Shown: positions 52,704 through 62,176 of the stretch, one piece after another | Layout of the letters: the number at the start of each line of letters is the position of its first letter | How positions within the stretch are numbered: position 1 is the stretch's first letter | The notes under the pieces: model-generated | Told to the model about the DNA's origin: nothing | Seen by the model: only the letters and a program-made list of their open reading frames with translations | Databases searched by the model: none | Position numbers and translations under genes: made by a program | From: Futiania mangrovi | Lineage (GTDB): Bacteria; Pseudomonadota; Alphaproteobacteria; Futianiales; Futianiaceae | DNA length: 64,000 bases | Direction: 5' to 3' | Assembly: GCF_024158125.1 (NCBI RefSeq) | Contig: NZ_JAMZFT010000003.1 | Location: 62,001 to 126,000, forward strand

Positions 52704-53001
52704 TTGCGGCCTCTCCACCCCTCGCGCAAACACGTATGACGTTGCGTCACCCGTTCGCGGGCAGCGCATTGCGCGGTAGACTCGCCGGCGAGGCTCGCAA
52801 GGAAGATCCAGAAACGGGCCGTCGGGGGAGGCATTTGCCGCGTTCGCGCCAGGCAGCAACCCGCCCACGCTGCGCCATCGGGCGCGTGTGCGCACAGGGT
52901 CTGCCCGGTGCACCACATCCGGAACGCCGCGGGCTGCGCTGGAGCAAAGGGATTCGCCCGCCGCGATGCGCCGGAGGCGTCACGCCGCATCCCTGCAAAC
53001 T

Positions 53002-53027
53002 GCCGGTCCCGGTTCGCCGGGGCCGGC
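53002..53027. terminator. Stable UUCG-type hairpin downstream of modC
   Basis: Stem arms 53002-53012 and 53017-53027 (11 bp with one G-U pair on the plus strand) close a TTCG loop; on the plus strand CTTTCTTT follows. It begins 24 bases after the modC stop, so it may end the mod operon, although the minus-strand version has one mismatch. Confidence 0.4.
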
Positions 53028-53050
53028 CTTTCTTTGCGGAACCTTCGCCG

Positions 53051-54166
53051 TCAGCGCCCGGATGCGAGCGACCTGCTCTCGAACGCGACGCTCTTCATCA
53101 GGGCGTGAACCTTCATGCCCGTCCGCAGGCCAAGCTCTGCCACGGCAAGGCGGGTCAGACGGGCGCGCAGCCGCCCGCCGCCCACGTCGACCAGCACCTC
53201 GGCATAGGCGGTGCCCGGCTCCTCGACCAGCTGGATGACGGTGCCGCCCAGCACGTTGCGGATGCTGATGCCCTGCGGCGGGCCGAGCGTCAGCGCCACG
53301 TCGCGGGCCCGGATGCGCAGCCGAACGGTCTCCCCCACCGGTACCGGCGCGCGCGGAATGACGATGCGCTGGCCGGCGAGGTCGAGCAGCGTCAGGTGAT
53401 AGCCGGCGTCGTGCCCCGCGACGGTCGCGGTGAGGATCGTGCCCGCCTCGAACCGGCCCGCCGCAGGACCGAGGTCGAGACGCTCCAGCAGCACGTCCAG
53501 CGCCCCTTCGGCCACGACGCTGCCGCGACCCATAAGGACCGCGCGGTCGGCCAGCCTGGAGACCTCGGCGATGTCGTGGCTGACATAGACGATGGGCAGT
53601 TTCAGACGTGACGGCAGGCTCTCGATATAGGGGAGGATGTCTTCCTTCGACATGCGGTCGAGCGCCGACATGGGCTCGTCCATCAGGAGCAGGCGCGGCG
53701 CGGCGAGCAACGCGCGCCCCACCGCCACCCGCTGGCGCTCGCCGCCCGACAGCGCCTCGGTCGTCCGGTCCATGAGGGGGGCAAGACCAAGCAGGTCCAC
53801 CACGTCGTCGGGCGCGAGGCGGGCCTCCGATGCCGCGCGCCCGGCCCGCCGCCAACCGTAAAGCAGGTTGCGCCGCACGCTGAGATGGGAAAAGAGACTC
53901 GCCTCCTGGAAGACATAGCCGACCGCACGCCGGTGCGGGGGCACGAAGACGCCGGCGGCATCGTCCTGCCAGGTCTCCGCACCGACGCGCACGCTGCCGC
54001 CGAGGCGCGTGAGGCCGGCCATGCAGCGCAGGATCGTCGTCTTGCCGCACCCGGAGGGACCGAACAGCGCGGTGATGCCGCGGGCCGGCGCCGTGAACGC
54101 AACGTCGAGCGCGAAGCCGCCGATGCGGCCCGCCAGGCTGACGGCGACACTCCCCTCCCCGCTCAT
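53051..54166 (-). CDS. modC: Molybdate ABC transporter ATP-binding protein
   Basis: ATPase of the ModABC molybdate importer, 371 residues. Walker [11 protein letters not shown], signature LSGGERQR, Walker B LLLMDEP and the H-loop YVSHD are all present. The C-terminal third (about 290-365) is a TOBE/Mop-type domain that binds oxyanion and controls transport. Start overlaps the modB stop by four bases. Provides molybdenum for cofactor-dependent enzymes; no moa/mob genes are in the window. Confidence 0.96.
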   Translation of the reverse strand: MSGEGSVAVSLAGRIGGFALDVAFTAPARGITALFGPSGCGKTTILRCMAGLTRLGGSVRVGAETWQDDAAGVFVPPHRRAVGYVFQEASLFSHLSVRRNLLYGWRRAGRAASEARLAPDDVVDLLGLAPLMDRTTEALSGGERQRVAVGRALLAAPRLLLMDEPMSALDRMSKEDILPYIESLPSRLKLPIVYVSHDIAEVSRLADRAVLMGRGSVVAEGALDVLLERLDLGPAAGRFEAGTILTATVAGHDAGYHLTLLDLAGQRIVIPRAPVPVGETVRLRIRARDVALTLGPPQGISIRNVLGGTVIQLVEEPGTAYAEVLVDVGGGRLRARLTRLAVAELGLRTGMKVHALMKSVAFESRSLASGR

Positions 54167-54846
54167 GCGCGCCGCCTCCCGAAGCGCCGCTCGAGAGTCA
54201 TCACCGCGAAGATGACGAGGAAGGAGAAGATCAGCATGCCCCCCGCCAGCACATGCGCGTGGCCCCATTGCAGCGTCTCGACATAGTCGTAGATCGCGAT
54301 GGAGAGCACGCGCGTCTCTCCCGGGATGTTGCCGCCGATCATCAGGATCACGCCGAACTCGCCCACCGTATGCGCGAAACCGAGCACCGCACCGGTCAGG
54401 AACCCGGGGCGCGCGAGCGGCACCGCGACCGTCCAGAAGCTGTCCCAGGGCGAAGCGCGCAAGGTGGCCGCCACCTCCAGCGGACGGTCGCCCGCCGCCT
54501 CGAACGCATTGCGGATCGGCTGCACGACGAAGGGCATGGAGTAGAGGATGGAGCCGATCACCAGCCCCTCGAAGGTGAACGCGAGCGAGCGGGCGCCGTA
54601 AAGCCCGGCGACCCATCCCCCCGGTCCGTCCGGCCCCAGCAGAATCAGCAGGTAGAAGCCCAGGACCGTCGGCGGCAGCACCAGCGGCAGCGCGACCAGG
54701 GTCGCCACCGCCTCCTTCCACCGCGCGCGAGACCGGGCGAGCCACCACGCGATGGGCGTGCCGAGGATGAGCAGCGCGACCGTGGTCACGAGGGCCAGCG
54801 CGAGGGTCAGGCGGATCGTCGGCCAGAGGTCGGCGAGGAGTGGCAT
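54163..54846 (-). CDS. modB: Molybdate ABC transporter permease
   Basis: Inner-membrane permease of 227 residues with five or six helices. The binding-protein-dependent transport signature is [20 protein letters not shown] (the EAA loop), which docks to Mod[19 protein letters not shown] is a ModB hallmark. It overlaps modC and lies 17 bases after modA, in one operon modA-modB-modC. Confidence 0.96.
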   Translation of the reverse strand: MPLLADLWPTIRLTLALALVTTVALLILGTPIAWWLARSRARWKEAVATLVALPLVLPPTVLGFYLLILLGPDGPGGWVAGLYGARSLAFTFEGLVIGSILYSMPFVVQPIRNAFEAAGDRPLEVAATLRASPWDSFWTVAVPLARPGFLTGAVLGFAHTVGEFGVILMIGGNIPGETRVLSIAIYDYVETLQWGHAHVLAGGMLIFSFLVIFAVMTLERRFGRRRA

Positions 54847-54863
54847 CGGTCCTGGCGTCCGGA

Positions 54864-55610
54864 TTAGTCGTAGCCGTAGCGGGCCACGATCGCTCGGCCC
54901 TCCGGCGCCACCAGGAAGTCGAGAAAGGCGCGCGCGGCCCCAGGATCGGCGGCGCCGGAGAGCAGCACCGCGTCCTGCGCGATGGGCGCATGAAGTTCCG
55001 CCGGCACGAGCCAGCGCGAGCCGCCCTCCACACCCGCCACCTGCGAGAGCGCGACGAAACCCGCCGCCGCGTTGCCCGTGGCGACGAACTGGTAGGTCTG
55101 CGTGATGCTGGTGCCCTGCACGATCCGGTCCTTCACCGCCTCCATGACGCCGAGCGCCTCCATCGCCTCCACCGCCGCGGCGCCATAGGGTGCAGTCAGC
55201 GGATTGGCGATGGCAATCCGGTCGAGCCGCCCTTGCCTCAAGCTCTCCGGCCCGGTCACCACGCCCGGCTCCCGACTGTAGAGCACGAGGCGGCCCGTGG
55301 CATAGGTCCGCTGGGTGCCCGCGACGGCGTAGCCTTCGTCCACCGCGCGCGCGGGCCGCGTCCGGTCGGCGGCGAGGAAGACGTCGAACGGCGCGCCCTG
55401 CGTGATCTGGGTGAACAGCTGCCCCGTCGCGCCGAAGCTCAGGATCACGCGATGGCCGCTCGCCGCCTCGAACGCGCGCGCGATTTCCTGCGCCGCGGAG
55501 GTGAAGTTTGCCGCGACCGCCGCGCGCACCTCGCCCGCCGCCGCGGGCGCCGCCGGAAGGAGCAGCGCGGCGCACAGGAGAAGGGCGGCCTTCATCGCAT
55601 CGTGTCTCAT
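54864..55610 (-). CDS. modA: Molybdate ABC transporter substrate-binding protein
   Basis: Periplasmic molybdate/tungstate receptor, 248 residues, with a signal peptide ([20 protein letters not shown]) beginning at residue 6. The motifs [20 protein letters not shown] and [20 protein letters not shown] with VFLAAD are typical of ModA. The start may be 55610 or the ATG at 55595, which would open the signal peptide directly. First gene of the modABC operon. No ModE-type site was identified in the 160-base upstream region. Confidence 0.95.
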   Translation of the reverse strand: MRHDAMKAALLLCAALLLPAAPAAAGEVRAAVAANFTSAAQEIARAFEAASGHRVILSFGATGQLFTQITQGAPFDVFLAADRTRPARAVDEGYAVAGTQRTYATGRLVLYSREPGVVTGPESLRQGRLDRIAIANPLTAPYGAAAVEAMEALGVMEAVKDRIVQGTSITQTYQFVATGNAAAGFVALSQVAGVEGGSRWLVPAELHAPIAQDAVLLSGAADPGAARAFLDFLVAPEGRAIVARYGYD

Positions 55611-55770
55611 GCATGCAGCCTAGCGGATTTCGCGCGCGGCGTCCGCGCCCAGCCATGCGGGGACCGCACGGGTCCCCTTCGGCGCGCCCGCGGTGCATTG
55701 ACCCCGGCGTGCGCTCCCGGCCACTCTCTGCGGCGCAAAGGCGGCAAGACCGGACGGGAGCGTGACAGAC

Positions 55771-56991
55771 ATGGCAGCGACGGGCGCGGCGGACAAGGCG
55801 AAGCCGATGGCGGGGGTGCTGGTGCTCGACTGCGCGACCTTCATCGCGGGGCCGACCTGCGCGACGCTGCTGGGCGAGTTCGGGGCCGAGGTCATCAAGG
55901 TCGAACTGCCGGGCACGGGCTGCCCCTTGCGCAAGTTCGGCACCATGACGGAAGTGGGCGCGAGCCTGCCGTGGCTGTCGGAATCGCGGAACAAGAAGTC
56001 CCTCACGCTCGACCTGCGCACGCCCGGGGGCGCGGACATCCTCAAGAGACTGGCCGCGCAAAGCCACATCCTGATCGAGAATTTCCAGCCCGGCACCATG
56101 GAGGGCTGGGGGCTGGGCTGGGAGGACCTGAAGGCGGTCAATCCCGCCCTCGTCATGGTGCGGATCACGGCCTACGGCCAGACGGGGCCCTATCGCGACC
56201 GGCCGGGCTTCGGGCGCATCGCCAATGCGTTCGGCGGCATCTCCTACCTTGCGGGTGATCCCGACCGGCCGCCGGTGACGCCCGGCAGCGCCACCCTGCC
56301 CGACTACATGTCGGGCCTCTACGGGGCGCTGGGCGCCATGATGGCGCTGCGCGTGGCGGAGCGGACGGGCGAAGGCCAGGTGGTCGACCTCGGCCTCTAC
56401 GAATCGATCTTCCGCATCCTCGACGAGCTGGCGCCGGCCTATGCCTACAATGGCACGGTGCGCGAGCGGATGGGTCCCGGCACGGTCAATGTCTGCCCGC
56501 ACTCCCACTACCCGACGGCGGACGGGAAATGGATCGCAATCGCGTGCACCAACGACAAGATATTCGCCCGCCTCGCAGCCCTGATGGGCCATCCCGAGCT
56601 TGCGGGCGAGGGCAAATGGGGCAAGACGGCCGACCGGCTGGCTGCGCGGAGCGAGGTCGACGCCTTCGTCGCAGACTGGACCGCGCGCTACACGGCCGCC
56701 GAACTTCTGGAGATGTGCGAGGGCGGGCAGGTGCCGTGCGGGCGGCTTCTCTCCATCGCGGAAATCTTCGAGGACCCGCAATATGCCGCGCGCGGCAACA
56801 TCGCGCGCATGGCGCACGCAGTGCTGGGCGAGGTCGCGGTGCCGAACGTGGTGCCGCGCCTGATGGGCACGCCGGGAGAGATCGAGAGCCTCGGCCCCGA
56901 ACTGGGCGCCGATACGGACGCGATCCTGGAAGACTTGCTCGGCCTCGGCGCGGAGGAGCGCGCGGCACTGAAGGCCAAGGGCGCGATCTAG
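55771..56991 (+). CDS. CaiB/BaiF-family CoA transferase
   Basis: Class III CoA transferase of about 406 residues, moving CoA between carboxylic acids. Family marks are [20 protein letters not shown], the [19 protein letters not shown] segment and the catalytic aspartate in [19 protein letters not shown]. Partner acids are unknown; the enoyl-CoA hydratase next to it suggests a degradation route. The ATG at 55771 is preferred to the GTG at 55762, which would sit too close to the GGGAG ribosome site. The stop overlaps the convergent hydratase gene by four bases. Confidence 0.93.
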   Translation: MAATGAADKAKPMAGVLVLDCATFIAGPTCATLLGEFGAEVIKVELPGTGCPLRKFGTMTEVGASLPWLSESRNKKSLTLDLRTPGGADILKRLAAQSHILIENFQPGTMEGWGLGWEDLKAVNPALVMVRITAYGQTGPYRDRPGFGRIANAFGGISYLAGDPDRPPVTPGSATLPDYMSGLYGALGAMMALRVAERTGEGQVVDLGLYESIFRILDELAPAYAYNGTVRERMGPGTVNVCPHSHYPTADGKWIAIACTNDKIFARLAALMGHPELAGEGKWGKTADRLAARSEVDAFVADWTARYTAAELLEMCEGGQVPCGRLLSIAEIFEDPQYAARGNIARMAHAVLGEVAVPNVVPRLMGTPGEIESLGPELGADTDAILEDLLGLGAEERAALKAKGAI

Positions 56992-57791
56992 CCGCCGTCC
57001 TTGCCCCCCTTCCGGGCCGTGCGCGCCGCGCGTTCGGCCTTGAAGCGGGCGATTTCCGCCTGCGGCTCCCCGCTCGCGAAGGCTTCGGCCACGAAGCCTT
57101 CCGCCGCCGCGACCGTCTCCACGAAGGTCTTGCCCGGCAGCGCGTGCATCCAGCGCTTGCTGAGCGCGAGCGCCAGCGGCGGCTTTGCCGCAAGGGCGCG
57201 GGCGGCCTCGATCGCCGCGGGCAGAAGCTGCTCCAGGGGCACGACGCGATGGACGAGGCCCAGCGCCAGCGCCTCCTCCGACCCGACGAGACGGCCCGTC
57301 AGGCTCATCTCCGTCGCCGGGCCGAGGCCCATGGCCCGCGTCATTACCCAGGGGCCGAGGATGCTCGGAATGCCCACGTTCACCTCCGTCTGGGCAAGCC
57401 TTGCCTCCGGGCAGGCGAAGCGCAGGTCGGCATGGAGCGCGACCTGGAAGCCTGCGCCCGCAGCGATCCCGTTAAGGGCGACGACGAAGGGCTTGGAGAA
57501 CGCCTGCACCGCCTGGTAGATCGCGCCCACGTCGCGGATCCATGCCGGCGCGCTCGCGGCGTCCAGCGCCTCCAGCTCGCCCAGGTCCTGGCCCGACGAG
57601 AAGGCCTTTCCGGCGCCAGTCAGCACCAGGGCGCGGACCTCCGCATCCGCGGCGAGCGCGGCGAGGCGATCGCGGAAATGCGCCCGCTGCGCGGCGTCGA
57701 AGGCGTTGAACACCTGCGGGCGGTTGAGGGTGAGAACGGCGATCCCGTCCTCGCGGGTCTCCAGCAGCGGCGAACCTCCGGCCCGTGTCAT
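56988..57791 (-). CDS. Enoyl-CoA hydratase/isomerase family protein
   Basis: Crotonase-fold enzyme of 267 residues. The oxyanion-hole segments are [17 protein letters not shown] and [20 protein letters not shown]; the position of the first catalytic Glu in MECH is not clearly kept, while the [13 protein letters not shown] segment follows. It hydrates enoyl-CoA or does a related reaction. Followed 12 bases after the LysE gene on the same strand, so it is the second gene of that unit. Confidence 0.92.
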   Translation of the reverse strand: MTRAGGSPLLETREDGIAVLTLNRPQVFNAFDAAQRAHFRDRLAALAADAEVRALVLTGAGKAFSSGQDLGELEALDAASAPAWIRDVGAIYQAVQAFSKPFVVALNGIAAGAGFQVALHADLRFACPEARLAQTEVNVGIPSILGPWVMTRAMGLGPATEMSLTGRLVGSEEALALGLVHRVVPLEQLLPAAIEAARALAAKPPLALALSKRWMHALPGKTFVETVAAAEGFVAEAFASGEPQAEIARFKAERAARTARKGGKDGG

Positions 57792-57803
57792 CGGCGCCCC
57801 CCC

Positions 57804-58418
57804 TCAGCGGCGCAGCACGGCAAGGCCGACGGCGGCCCCGCCGAGGATCAGCGACAGCGCCCGGTTGCGCACGCGCGCAAAGCGCAGGCTCGCCGCCAGC
57901 CGCCCGAGGCGCGAGGCCGCGAGCCCGTAGCCCGCGACGCCCGTCGTGAACACCGCCTGGAAGGTCAGCGTCAGGATCAGAAGCTGCGGCGCGACCGGGG
58001 CGGAGGCGTCGATGAACTGCGGGAAGAAGGCCGCGAAGAAGACGAGGCTCTTCGGATTGGTGGAGGAGACGAGGAAGCCCTGCAGGAAGCCCGCGGCCCC
58101 GCGCGCGGGCGGGACGGCAGCTCCCTCCTCCCCCGGGGCCGCGCGCCACAGCCGGATCGCGAACCAGACGAGATAGACCGCGCACAGCCAGCGCAGCACC
58201 TCGAACGCCTCGCCCATCAGCGCCAGCACCGAGGCGAGGCCGAAGGCGGCCGCGCACAATTGCAGCGCGATGGAAAGGCTCGCCCCCGCCGTGACGGAGA
58301 GCGCCGCGCGCACCCCTTGCGTCCCGCCGACCGCGACCACGAGGCCGACGACCGGTCCGGGCACCATGACCAGAAGGCCGACGGTCAGCAGATAGGTCAG
58401 GTAAAGCTCGACGCTCAT
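57804..58418 (-). CDS. LysE family translocator
   Basis: Inner-membrane exporter of 204 residues, six helices, of the LysE/RhtB family (amino acid or related metabolite efflux). The N-terminus YLTYLLTVGLLVMVPGPVVG and the NPKSLVFFAAFFPQFI motif are diagnostic. The substrate is unknown. It starts 39 bases downstream of the DUF169 gene, on the same strand as that gene and the enoyl-CoA hydratase, suggesting one operon. Confidence 0.92.
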   Translation of the reverse strand: MSVELYLTYLLTVGLLVMVPGPVVGLVVAVGGTQGVRAALSVTAGASLSIALQLCAAAFGLASVLALMGEAFEVLRWLCAVYLVWFAIRLWRAAPGEEGAAVPPARGAAGFLQGFLVSSTNPKSLVFFAAFFPQFIDASAPVAPQLLILTLTFQAVFTTGVAGYGLAASRLGRLAASLRFARVRNRALSLILGGAAVGLAVLRR

Positions 58419-58457
58419 TGCAATGCGCCTTTCAGACCGGGGGAACGCGCCCCGTTC

Positions 58458-59243
58458 TCACGTGCCCGCGGGCGGCGCACGGTCGGGATAGCTCGCGGCC
58501 ATGCCGGCGCGCACGTCCTGCTGGATGCCGTATTGCGGGAAGGGGTAGCGGAAGCCGTTCTTCGCCAGCGCCTCCATGCCCTCGACGGCCTTTGCGAGAT
58601 ACTCCGGCGGCGAGGCCATCAGCATCTCGTCGTCGAGGACGCCGCCGTAGCGCCGCTCGGCAAAGCAGGGGATCGACAGCGACGGCTCCCGCTTGCTGAG
58701 CGCGCGGCCCCAGCTGTCGGCGCAGGCGCTCTCGCCCACCACGCCCCAGTTGAAGTTGCGGTAGCCCGACCATTGCATGCCGTTGATGAGGTACATCATC
58801 GCGCCGGGGGTGGCGTAGAACAGCACGATGTCCGGGGGGTCGAGCCGTCCGCTGGCGACGGGCGAGACGGCCAGCGCCTCGTACCGGCCGTCGGGAACGC
58901 AGTGCATCGCGGCCTGGTGGGCGGTCGCGTCCTCCACGGTCTCGAACCACACGCCCTTCATGTGCTGGCCGGAGCGCCACTCGTCCGTCTTGGCGTTGCC
59001 GAGGCCGACGACCGCGCGGCACTGCGCGCCGACGAGATCGTCTGCCGTGATGCCCACCGTCCAGCCGAGGCGGGAGGCCTGCGCCACCACCTGGTCGAGC
59101 GTGTGCACGGACTTCGGCCGGCGGATGCGGGGGATCGCCTCCATCTCCGCGCGGTCCTCGAACAGCTTCATGCCGAAGGGAATGGAGCGCAGCTTCAGAA
59201 GCCGCTCCAGATCCTGGGCGAGCTTGCGGATGTCGACGGTCAC
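58458..59243 (-). CDS. DUF169 domain protein
   Basis: A cytosolic protein of about 261 residues in the DUF169 family, which often contains several conserved cysteines and a C-x-G-A motif (here DDLVGAQCRAVVGLG). Others are C in CADSWG and CFAERR. The function is unknown; family members occur in anaerobes and aromatic-degrading bacteria and may bind metal or a cofactor. Start is uncertain between GTGs at 59261 and 59243; the latter has AAGG at suitable spacing. First gene of the DUF169-LysE-hydratase group. Confidence 0.85.
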   Translation of the reverse strand: MTVDIRKLAQDLERLLKLRSIPFGMKLFEDRAEMEAIPRIRRPKSVHTLDQVVAQASRLGWTVGITADDLVGAQCRAVVGLGNAKTDEWRSGQHMKGVWFETVEDATAHQAAMHCVPDGRYEALAVSPVASGRLDPPDIVLFYATPGAMMYLINGMQWSGYRNFNWGVVGESACADSWGRALSKREPSLSIPCFAERRYGGVLDDEMLMASPPEYLAKAVEGMEALAKNGFRYPFPQYGIQQDVRAGMAASYPDRAPPAGT

Positions 59244-59385
59244 CTGGCCCTTGCCTCCCACCTCTGACGGGCGGTTGGCCCGCCCCTGTCCTGTCTCCGC
59301 GGAAAGCCTAGCGCGCGGGGCCGCGGTTCTCCAATCCCCCGATGGAGTATGCCCCCCGCGCGGCTGTCATGCGGACCGCGCGGGC

Positions 59386-59712
59386 TCAGGCGTGGCCGGA
59401 TTGGGGGGAGCGGCGCGGGGCGCTCTCCATCGCGTCGAGCGCATCGTCCAGAAGCTCGCGGGCAAGACGCGCCGTCACAGGCTGCGGCGCGTGGATCATG
59501 GCGGCACGGATCGCGGTTGCCATCGCCATGGCCTGCAGCACGTCGCCATTGCTCGTCTCGCCCCCGATCGCGAGGTCGCGGTCGAGCGCGGAGAGGATGA
59601 GCGAGACAAGCTGCGAGACGCGCACGGGGTCGCCCGTCTCCTCGTGCAGCGGAAACTCGATGTCGAACACGTCGCCCGTCGCCGTGCGGGCGCGATAGGG
59701 CATCCTCGTCAT
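59386..59712 (-). CDS. Small hypothetical protein
   Basis: A 108-residue cytosolic protein. The N-terminal half is a short beta segment (YRARTATGDVFDIEFPLHEE) followed by two or three helices (VSQLVSLILSALDRDLAI and VLQAMAMATAIRAAMI). No known domain recognised. The ATG at 59712 follows AGGGAGA at good spacing, which supports translation. It lies between the DUF169 and SDR genes on the same strand; spacing to each is about 93 and 140 bases. Confidence 0.7.
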   Translation of the reverse strand: MTRMPYRARTATGDVFDIEFPLHEETGDPVRVSQLVSLILSALDRDLAIGGETSNGDVLQAMAMATAIRAAMIHAPQPVTARLARELLDDALDAMESAPRRSPQSGHA

Positions 59713-59805
59713 TCCGGTCTCCCTGCTCTGCCTGGCCTTGCCTGCGGCACCGCCGCGATCTCCGGGGAAACTGTCGCGCACGCCGTGCGTTTCAATCCCC
59801 CGCGC

Positions 59806-60588
59806 TCACGCCAGCCCCAGCTGCGCGCCGACCTGCGACCAGCCCCCGTCCGCCATCACGATGGAGCCGCTGACATAGGACGCGGCGGGCGAGCCGAGGA
59901 ACAGGCACACGTTCGCCACGTCGTCGGGCGAGCCCATGCGCTTCAGCGGCACGGCATTGGCGGCCTTCTGGCGGGCCTCCTCGGTCGGGGCGAGACGGGC
60001 CATGCCCTCGGTCCCGTCGATGGGTCCCGGGATCACGCTGTTGACGCGCACCCCCTCCGGCCCCCACTCCACCGCGAGCGTGCGCGTCACCATGTCGACG
60101 CCCGCCTTCGCCGCGCAGACGTGAAGCTGGAAGGCCATCGGGATCACCGCCTGCGGGGCGGAGATGTTGATGACGCTGGCTCCGGGCTTCCTGAGATGCG
60201 GGTAGGCCGCGCGCATCACGTGGAAGGTGCCGAGGAGGTCGATGTCGACGACCGCCTTGAAGCCGTTCGGGCTGATCCCCATCGCAGGCGCGGGGAAGTT
60301 TCCGGCAGCGCCCGAGACGAGCACGTCGACCGGCCCCGCCGTCGCGGCGAAGGCGTCGAGCGCGGCCTTCACCGCGTCCGGGTCGCGCACGTCGAAGACA
60401 TAGCCGAGGCCGGGCCCGGCGGGGCCTTCGAGGCTCGCGGCGGCGGCCTCCACCTTCTCCGCCTTGCGGCTGCCGACGCCGACATGCGCACCGGCGCGCG
60501 CGAACGCCTGCGCGATGCCGAGGTTGATGCCGCTCGTCCCGCCCGCGACGAAGACGTTCGCGCCCGTATAGTCGAAACTGGCCTTCAT
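59806..60588 (-). CDS. SDR oxidoreductase, 2,4-dienoyl-CoA reductase (DECR)-like
   Basis: A 260-residue short-chain dehydrogenase whose active-site layout follows peroxisomal/mitochondrial dienoyl-CoA reductases instead of the classical Y-x-x-x-K: SGAAGNFPAPAMGISPNGFK then DIDLLGTFHVM, and QLHVCAAKAGVDMVTRTLAV with the lysine. Cofactor motif VAGGTSGINLGIAQAFA. It would reduce 2,4-dienoyl-CoA esters formed in unsaturated fatty acid breakdown. Start ATG at 60588. Near the tRNA-Ile2 gene. Confidence 0.87.
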   Translation of the reverse strand: MKASFDYTGANVFVAGGTSGINLGIAQAFARAGAHVGVGSRKAEKVEAAAASLEGPAGPGLGYVFDVRDPDAVKAALDAFAATAGPVDVLVSGAAGNFPAPAMGISPNGFKAVVDIDLLGTFHVMRAAYPHLRKPGASVINISAPQAVIPMAFQLHVCAAKAGVDMVTRTLAVEWGPEGVRVNSVIPGPIDGTEGMARLAPTEEARQKAANAVPLKRMGSPDDVANVCLFLGSPAASYVSGSIVMADGGWSQVGAQLGLA

Positions 60589-60692
60589 GTGCCCCCTCCC
60601 CTGTCGATTTCCGCGGAGGCGCACGCGGGCCCCGCACGTTGCGAGGGTGCCTGCCCGGCGGCGGGCCTGTCCATGGAAAAGCGGAAGGGAAC

Positions 60693-60768
60693 TGGTGGGT
60701 CCGGCAGGATTCGAACCTGCGACCAGACCGTTATGAGCGGCCAGCTCTAACCGCTGAGCTACGGACCC
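60693..60768 (-). tRNA. tRNA-Ile2 (anticodon CAT, lysidine-modified)
   Basis: A 76-base cloverleaf with encoded CCA on the minus strand. The acceptor stem is GGGTCCG with CGGACCC and discriminator A. The anticodon loop CTCATAA gives CAT (60735-60733). The D-arm and the anticodon-to-variable segment CTCATAACGGTCTGGTCGC resemble Ile2 (ileX), which is read as AUA after TilS modification, rather than elongator or initiator methionine tRNA. Stem pairs GGCCG/CGGTC and GCAGG/CCTGC are intact, allowing one G-T pair. Confidence 0.9.
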
Positions 60769-60868
60769 CACCGGAACGTTTCGATAGCAGAAGCGCGCGC
60801 GCGCGCAAACCGGCTTCGGGCGCCCTGCCGCTTGCGGGCCGGGCGGTGCGCGGCTAAGTCTCGGCGCC

Positions 60869-61513
60869 ATGAGCGGCACCGACGGCGAGGAGCGCAGCGG
60901 CGAGCGCAAGAGCTACCATCACGGCAACCTGCGGGAAGCCCTGGTGGAGGCGGCGCTGTCGCTGATCGAGGAAAAGGGGCCGTCGGGCTTCACCATGGCG
61001 GAGGCCGCGCGACAGGCCGGCGTCTCCCCCGCCGCGCCCTATCGCCATTTCGCAGGCCGCGAGGACCTGATCGCGGAGGTGGCCCGGCGCGGCTTCGCGA
61101 TCTTCGCAGAGGCGCTGGAAGGGGCCTACAATGACGGCCAGCCGAGCGCGCTGTCGGCCTTCACGCGGCTGGGCGATGCCTATCTCGCCTTCGCGCGCGC
61201 CCATCCCGGCCACTACATCGCGATGTTCGAATCGGGCGTGAAGATCGCCGGGAACCCCGAACTGCAGCCGGTGGCGGACCGCGCGCTGTCAGTGCTGACG
61301 CGGGCCGCCGCGCGCCTGTCGGAGCGGCTGCCGCCCGGAAAGCGCCCGCCGCCGAGCATGGTCGGCTATCACATCTGGGCGATGAGCCACGGCGTCGTGG
61401 AACTGTTTGCCCGCGGTGCGCCTGGCACGCGCGCGCCCTTCTCGCCCGAGCACCTGCTGGAAAGCGGCGTCGCGATCTATCTGCGCGGGCTGGGTCTCAT
61501 CCCGTCGGACTGA
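60869..61513 (+). CDS. TetR/AcrR family transcriptional regulator
   Basis: A 214-residue one-component repressor. The N-terminal HTH (SGFTMAEAARQAGVSPAAPY with RHFAGREDL) is of the YxxF-containing TetR type; the rest is an all-helical ligand domain with the WHG motif (TetR_C_33-like: GYHIWAMSHGVVELFARGAP). The ligand is unknown. Just downstream, on the same strand, lies a perfect 19-bp palindrome (61591-61609) that could be its operator, in front of the DUF2852 gene. The alternating GC tract before this gene (about 60793-60806) is simple sequence. Confidence 0.92.
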   Translation: MSGTDGEERSGERKSYHHGNLREALVEAALSLIEEKGPSGFTMAEAARQAGVSPAAPYRHFAGREDLIAEVARRGFAIFAEALEGAYNDGQPSALSAFTRLGDAYLAFARAHPGHYIAMFESGVKIAGNPELQPVADRALSVLTRAAARLSERLPPGKRPPPSMVGYHIWAMSHGVVELFARGAPGTRAPFSPEHLLESGVAIYLRGLGLIPSD

Positions 61514-61590
61514 ACGGCCCCCGCGGGCCGCTGGCGGAAAAATTCTCCAGCACCCCCTTGCGAAGCGGTTTGCAGCGGCTACCTATGTTA

Positions 61591-61609
61591 ATGTGAATAA
61601 CATTCACAT
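61591..61609. promoter_or_regulatory. Perfect 19-bp palindrome, likely TetR operator, upstream of DUF2852 gene
   Basis: ATGTGAAT-AAC-ATTCACAT has 8-base arms around a 3-base spacer, as is common for TetR-family sites. It is 25 bases before the DUF2852 ATG and 77 bases after the TetR stop codon. Confidence 0.6.
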
Positions 61610-61634
61610 AGAACCACAAGGGAAAGGGATACCA

Positions 61635-62105
61635 ATGCGCTCGCCAAAGGAGGTTCTGATACAGGCGCGGGACTGGCTCGACGGTCACGGGAAACTGGCG
61701 TGGATCGGCGCCATGGTTCTGGGCTTCGTCCTGTTCTGGCCGATCGGGCTTGCACTTCTGGTCTACATGATGGGGACAAATCGGATGTGGTCTTGCAGCA
61801 AGGAACGGCGCGCGTGGCGCCATGAGCGCCGGGGCATGCGGATGCAGAACACCGGCAACGTGGCCTTCGACACCTACCGCGAGGAGACGCTGAAGCGGCT
61901 CGAAGAGGAGCAGGCGGCGTTCGAGGCCTTCCTCGACCAGCTGCGCAAGGCGAAGGACCAGGCGGAGTTCGACCAGTTCATGGCCGCCCGCCGCGCCGGA
62001 ACCGCGCCTGCCCCGCGCCGGGAGGAGCCGCGCGACGATACGGGCCGCGAGGATTGGGGCCGCGAGGACCGGGGCTACCCGGGCGCAGCACCGCAGCCGG
62101 CCTGA
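61635..62105 (+). CDS. DUF2852 family membrane protein
   Basis: A 156-residue alphaproteobacterial DUF2852 protein. One membrane hairpin (about residues 19-45: WIGAMVLGFVLFWPIGLALL and VYMMG) is followed by a basic region and an acidic/Arg-rich coiled coil (TYREETLKRLEEEQAAFEAF), with a Pro/Arg/Asp-rich tail. The function is unknown. The ATG at 61635 follows GGAAAGGGAT. The promoter region holds the 61591-61609 palindrome, so the upstream TetR gene may control it. Confidence 0.87.
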   Translation: MRSPKEVLIQARDWLDGHGKLAWIGAMVLGFVLFWPIGLALLVYMMGTNRMWSCSKERRAWRHERRGMRMQNTGNVAFDTYREETLKRLEEEQAAFEAFLDQLRKAKDQAEFDQFMAARRAGTAPAPRREEPRDDTGREDWGREDRGYPGAAPQPA

Positions 62106-62176
62106 CGCTCACCCCTTCGCAGCGATGCCCCCGGCCCTGACCCAGGCGCCGGGGGTCTTCATGTGCGGTGGAAGGA

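Larger units (their letters stand above)
52626..53050. other. 425-base intergenic region between nuclease and modC genes
   Basis: No gene is supported. It holds two inverted repeats close to the nuclease gene (52643-52703), a small palindrome TGACG-TTG-CGTCA (52737-52749) and a stable hairpin near modC (53002-53027). Several long open frames crossing it have low-complexity translations. Confidence 0.6.

Noticed and set aside
52701-53238. Open frames in the nuclease-modC intergenic region
   Set aside because: Cysteine- and arginine-rich, no ribosome site, and they overlap each other in several frames; no gene is called.
56529-60750. Very long plus-strand open frames opposite the hydratase, LysE, DUF169 and SDR genes
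   Set aside because: Shadow frames of four well-supported genes and the tRNA gene; composition is not protein-like.
60693-60768. tRNA-Met call from the CAT anticodon
   Set aside because: Acceptor, D-arm and variable loop match Ile2 (ileX-type) better than elongator or initiator Met tRNAs; a lysidine-modified Ile tRNA is the better reading.
60793-60806. Alternating GC tract upstream of the TetR gene
   Set aside because: Simple sequence expected in very GC-rich DNA; could form Z-DNA but nothing supports a function.
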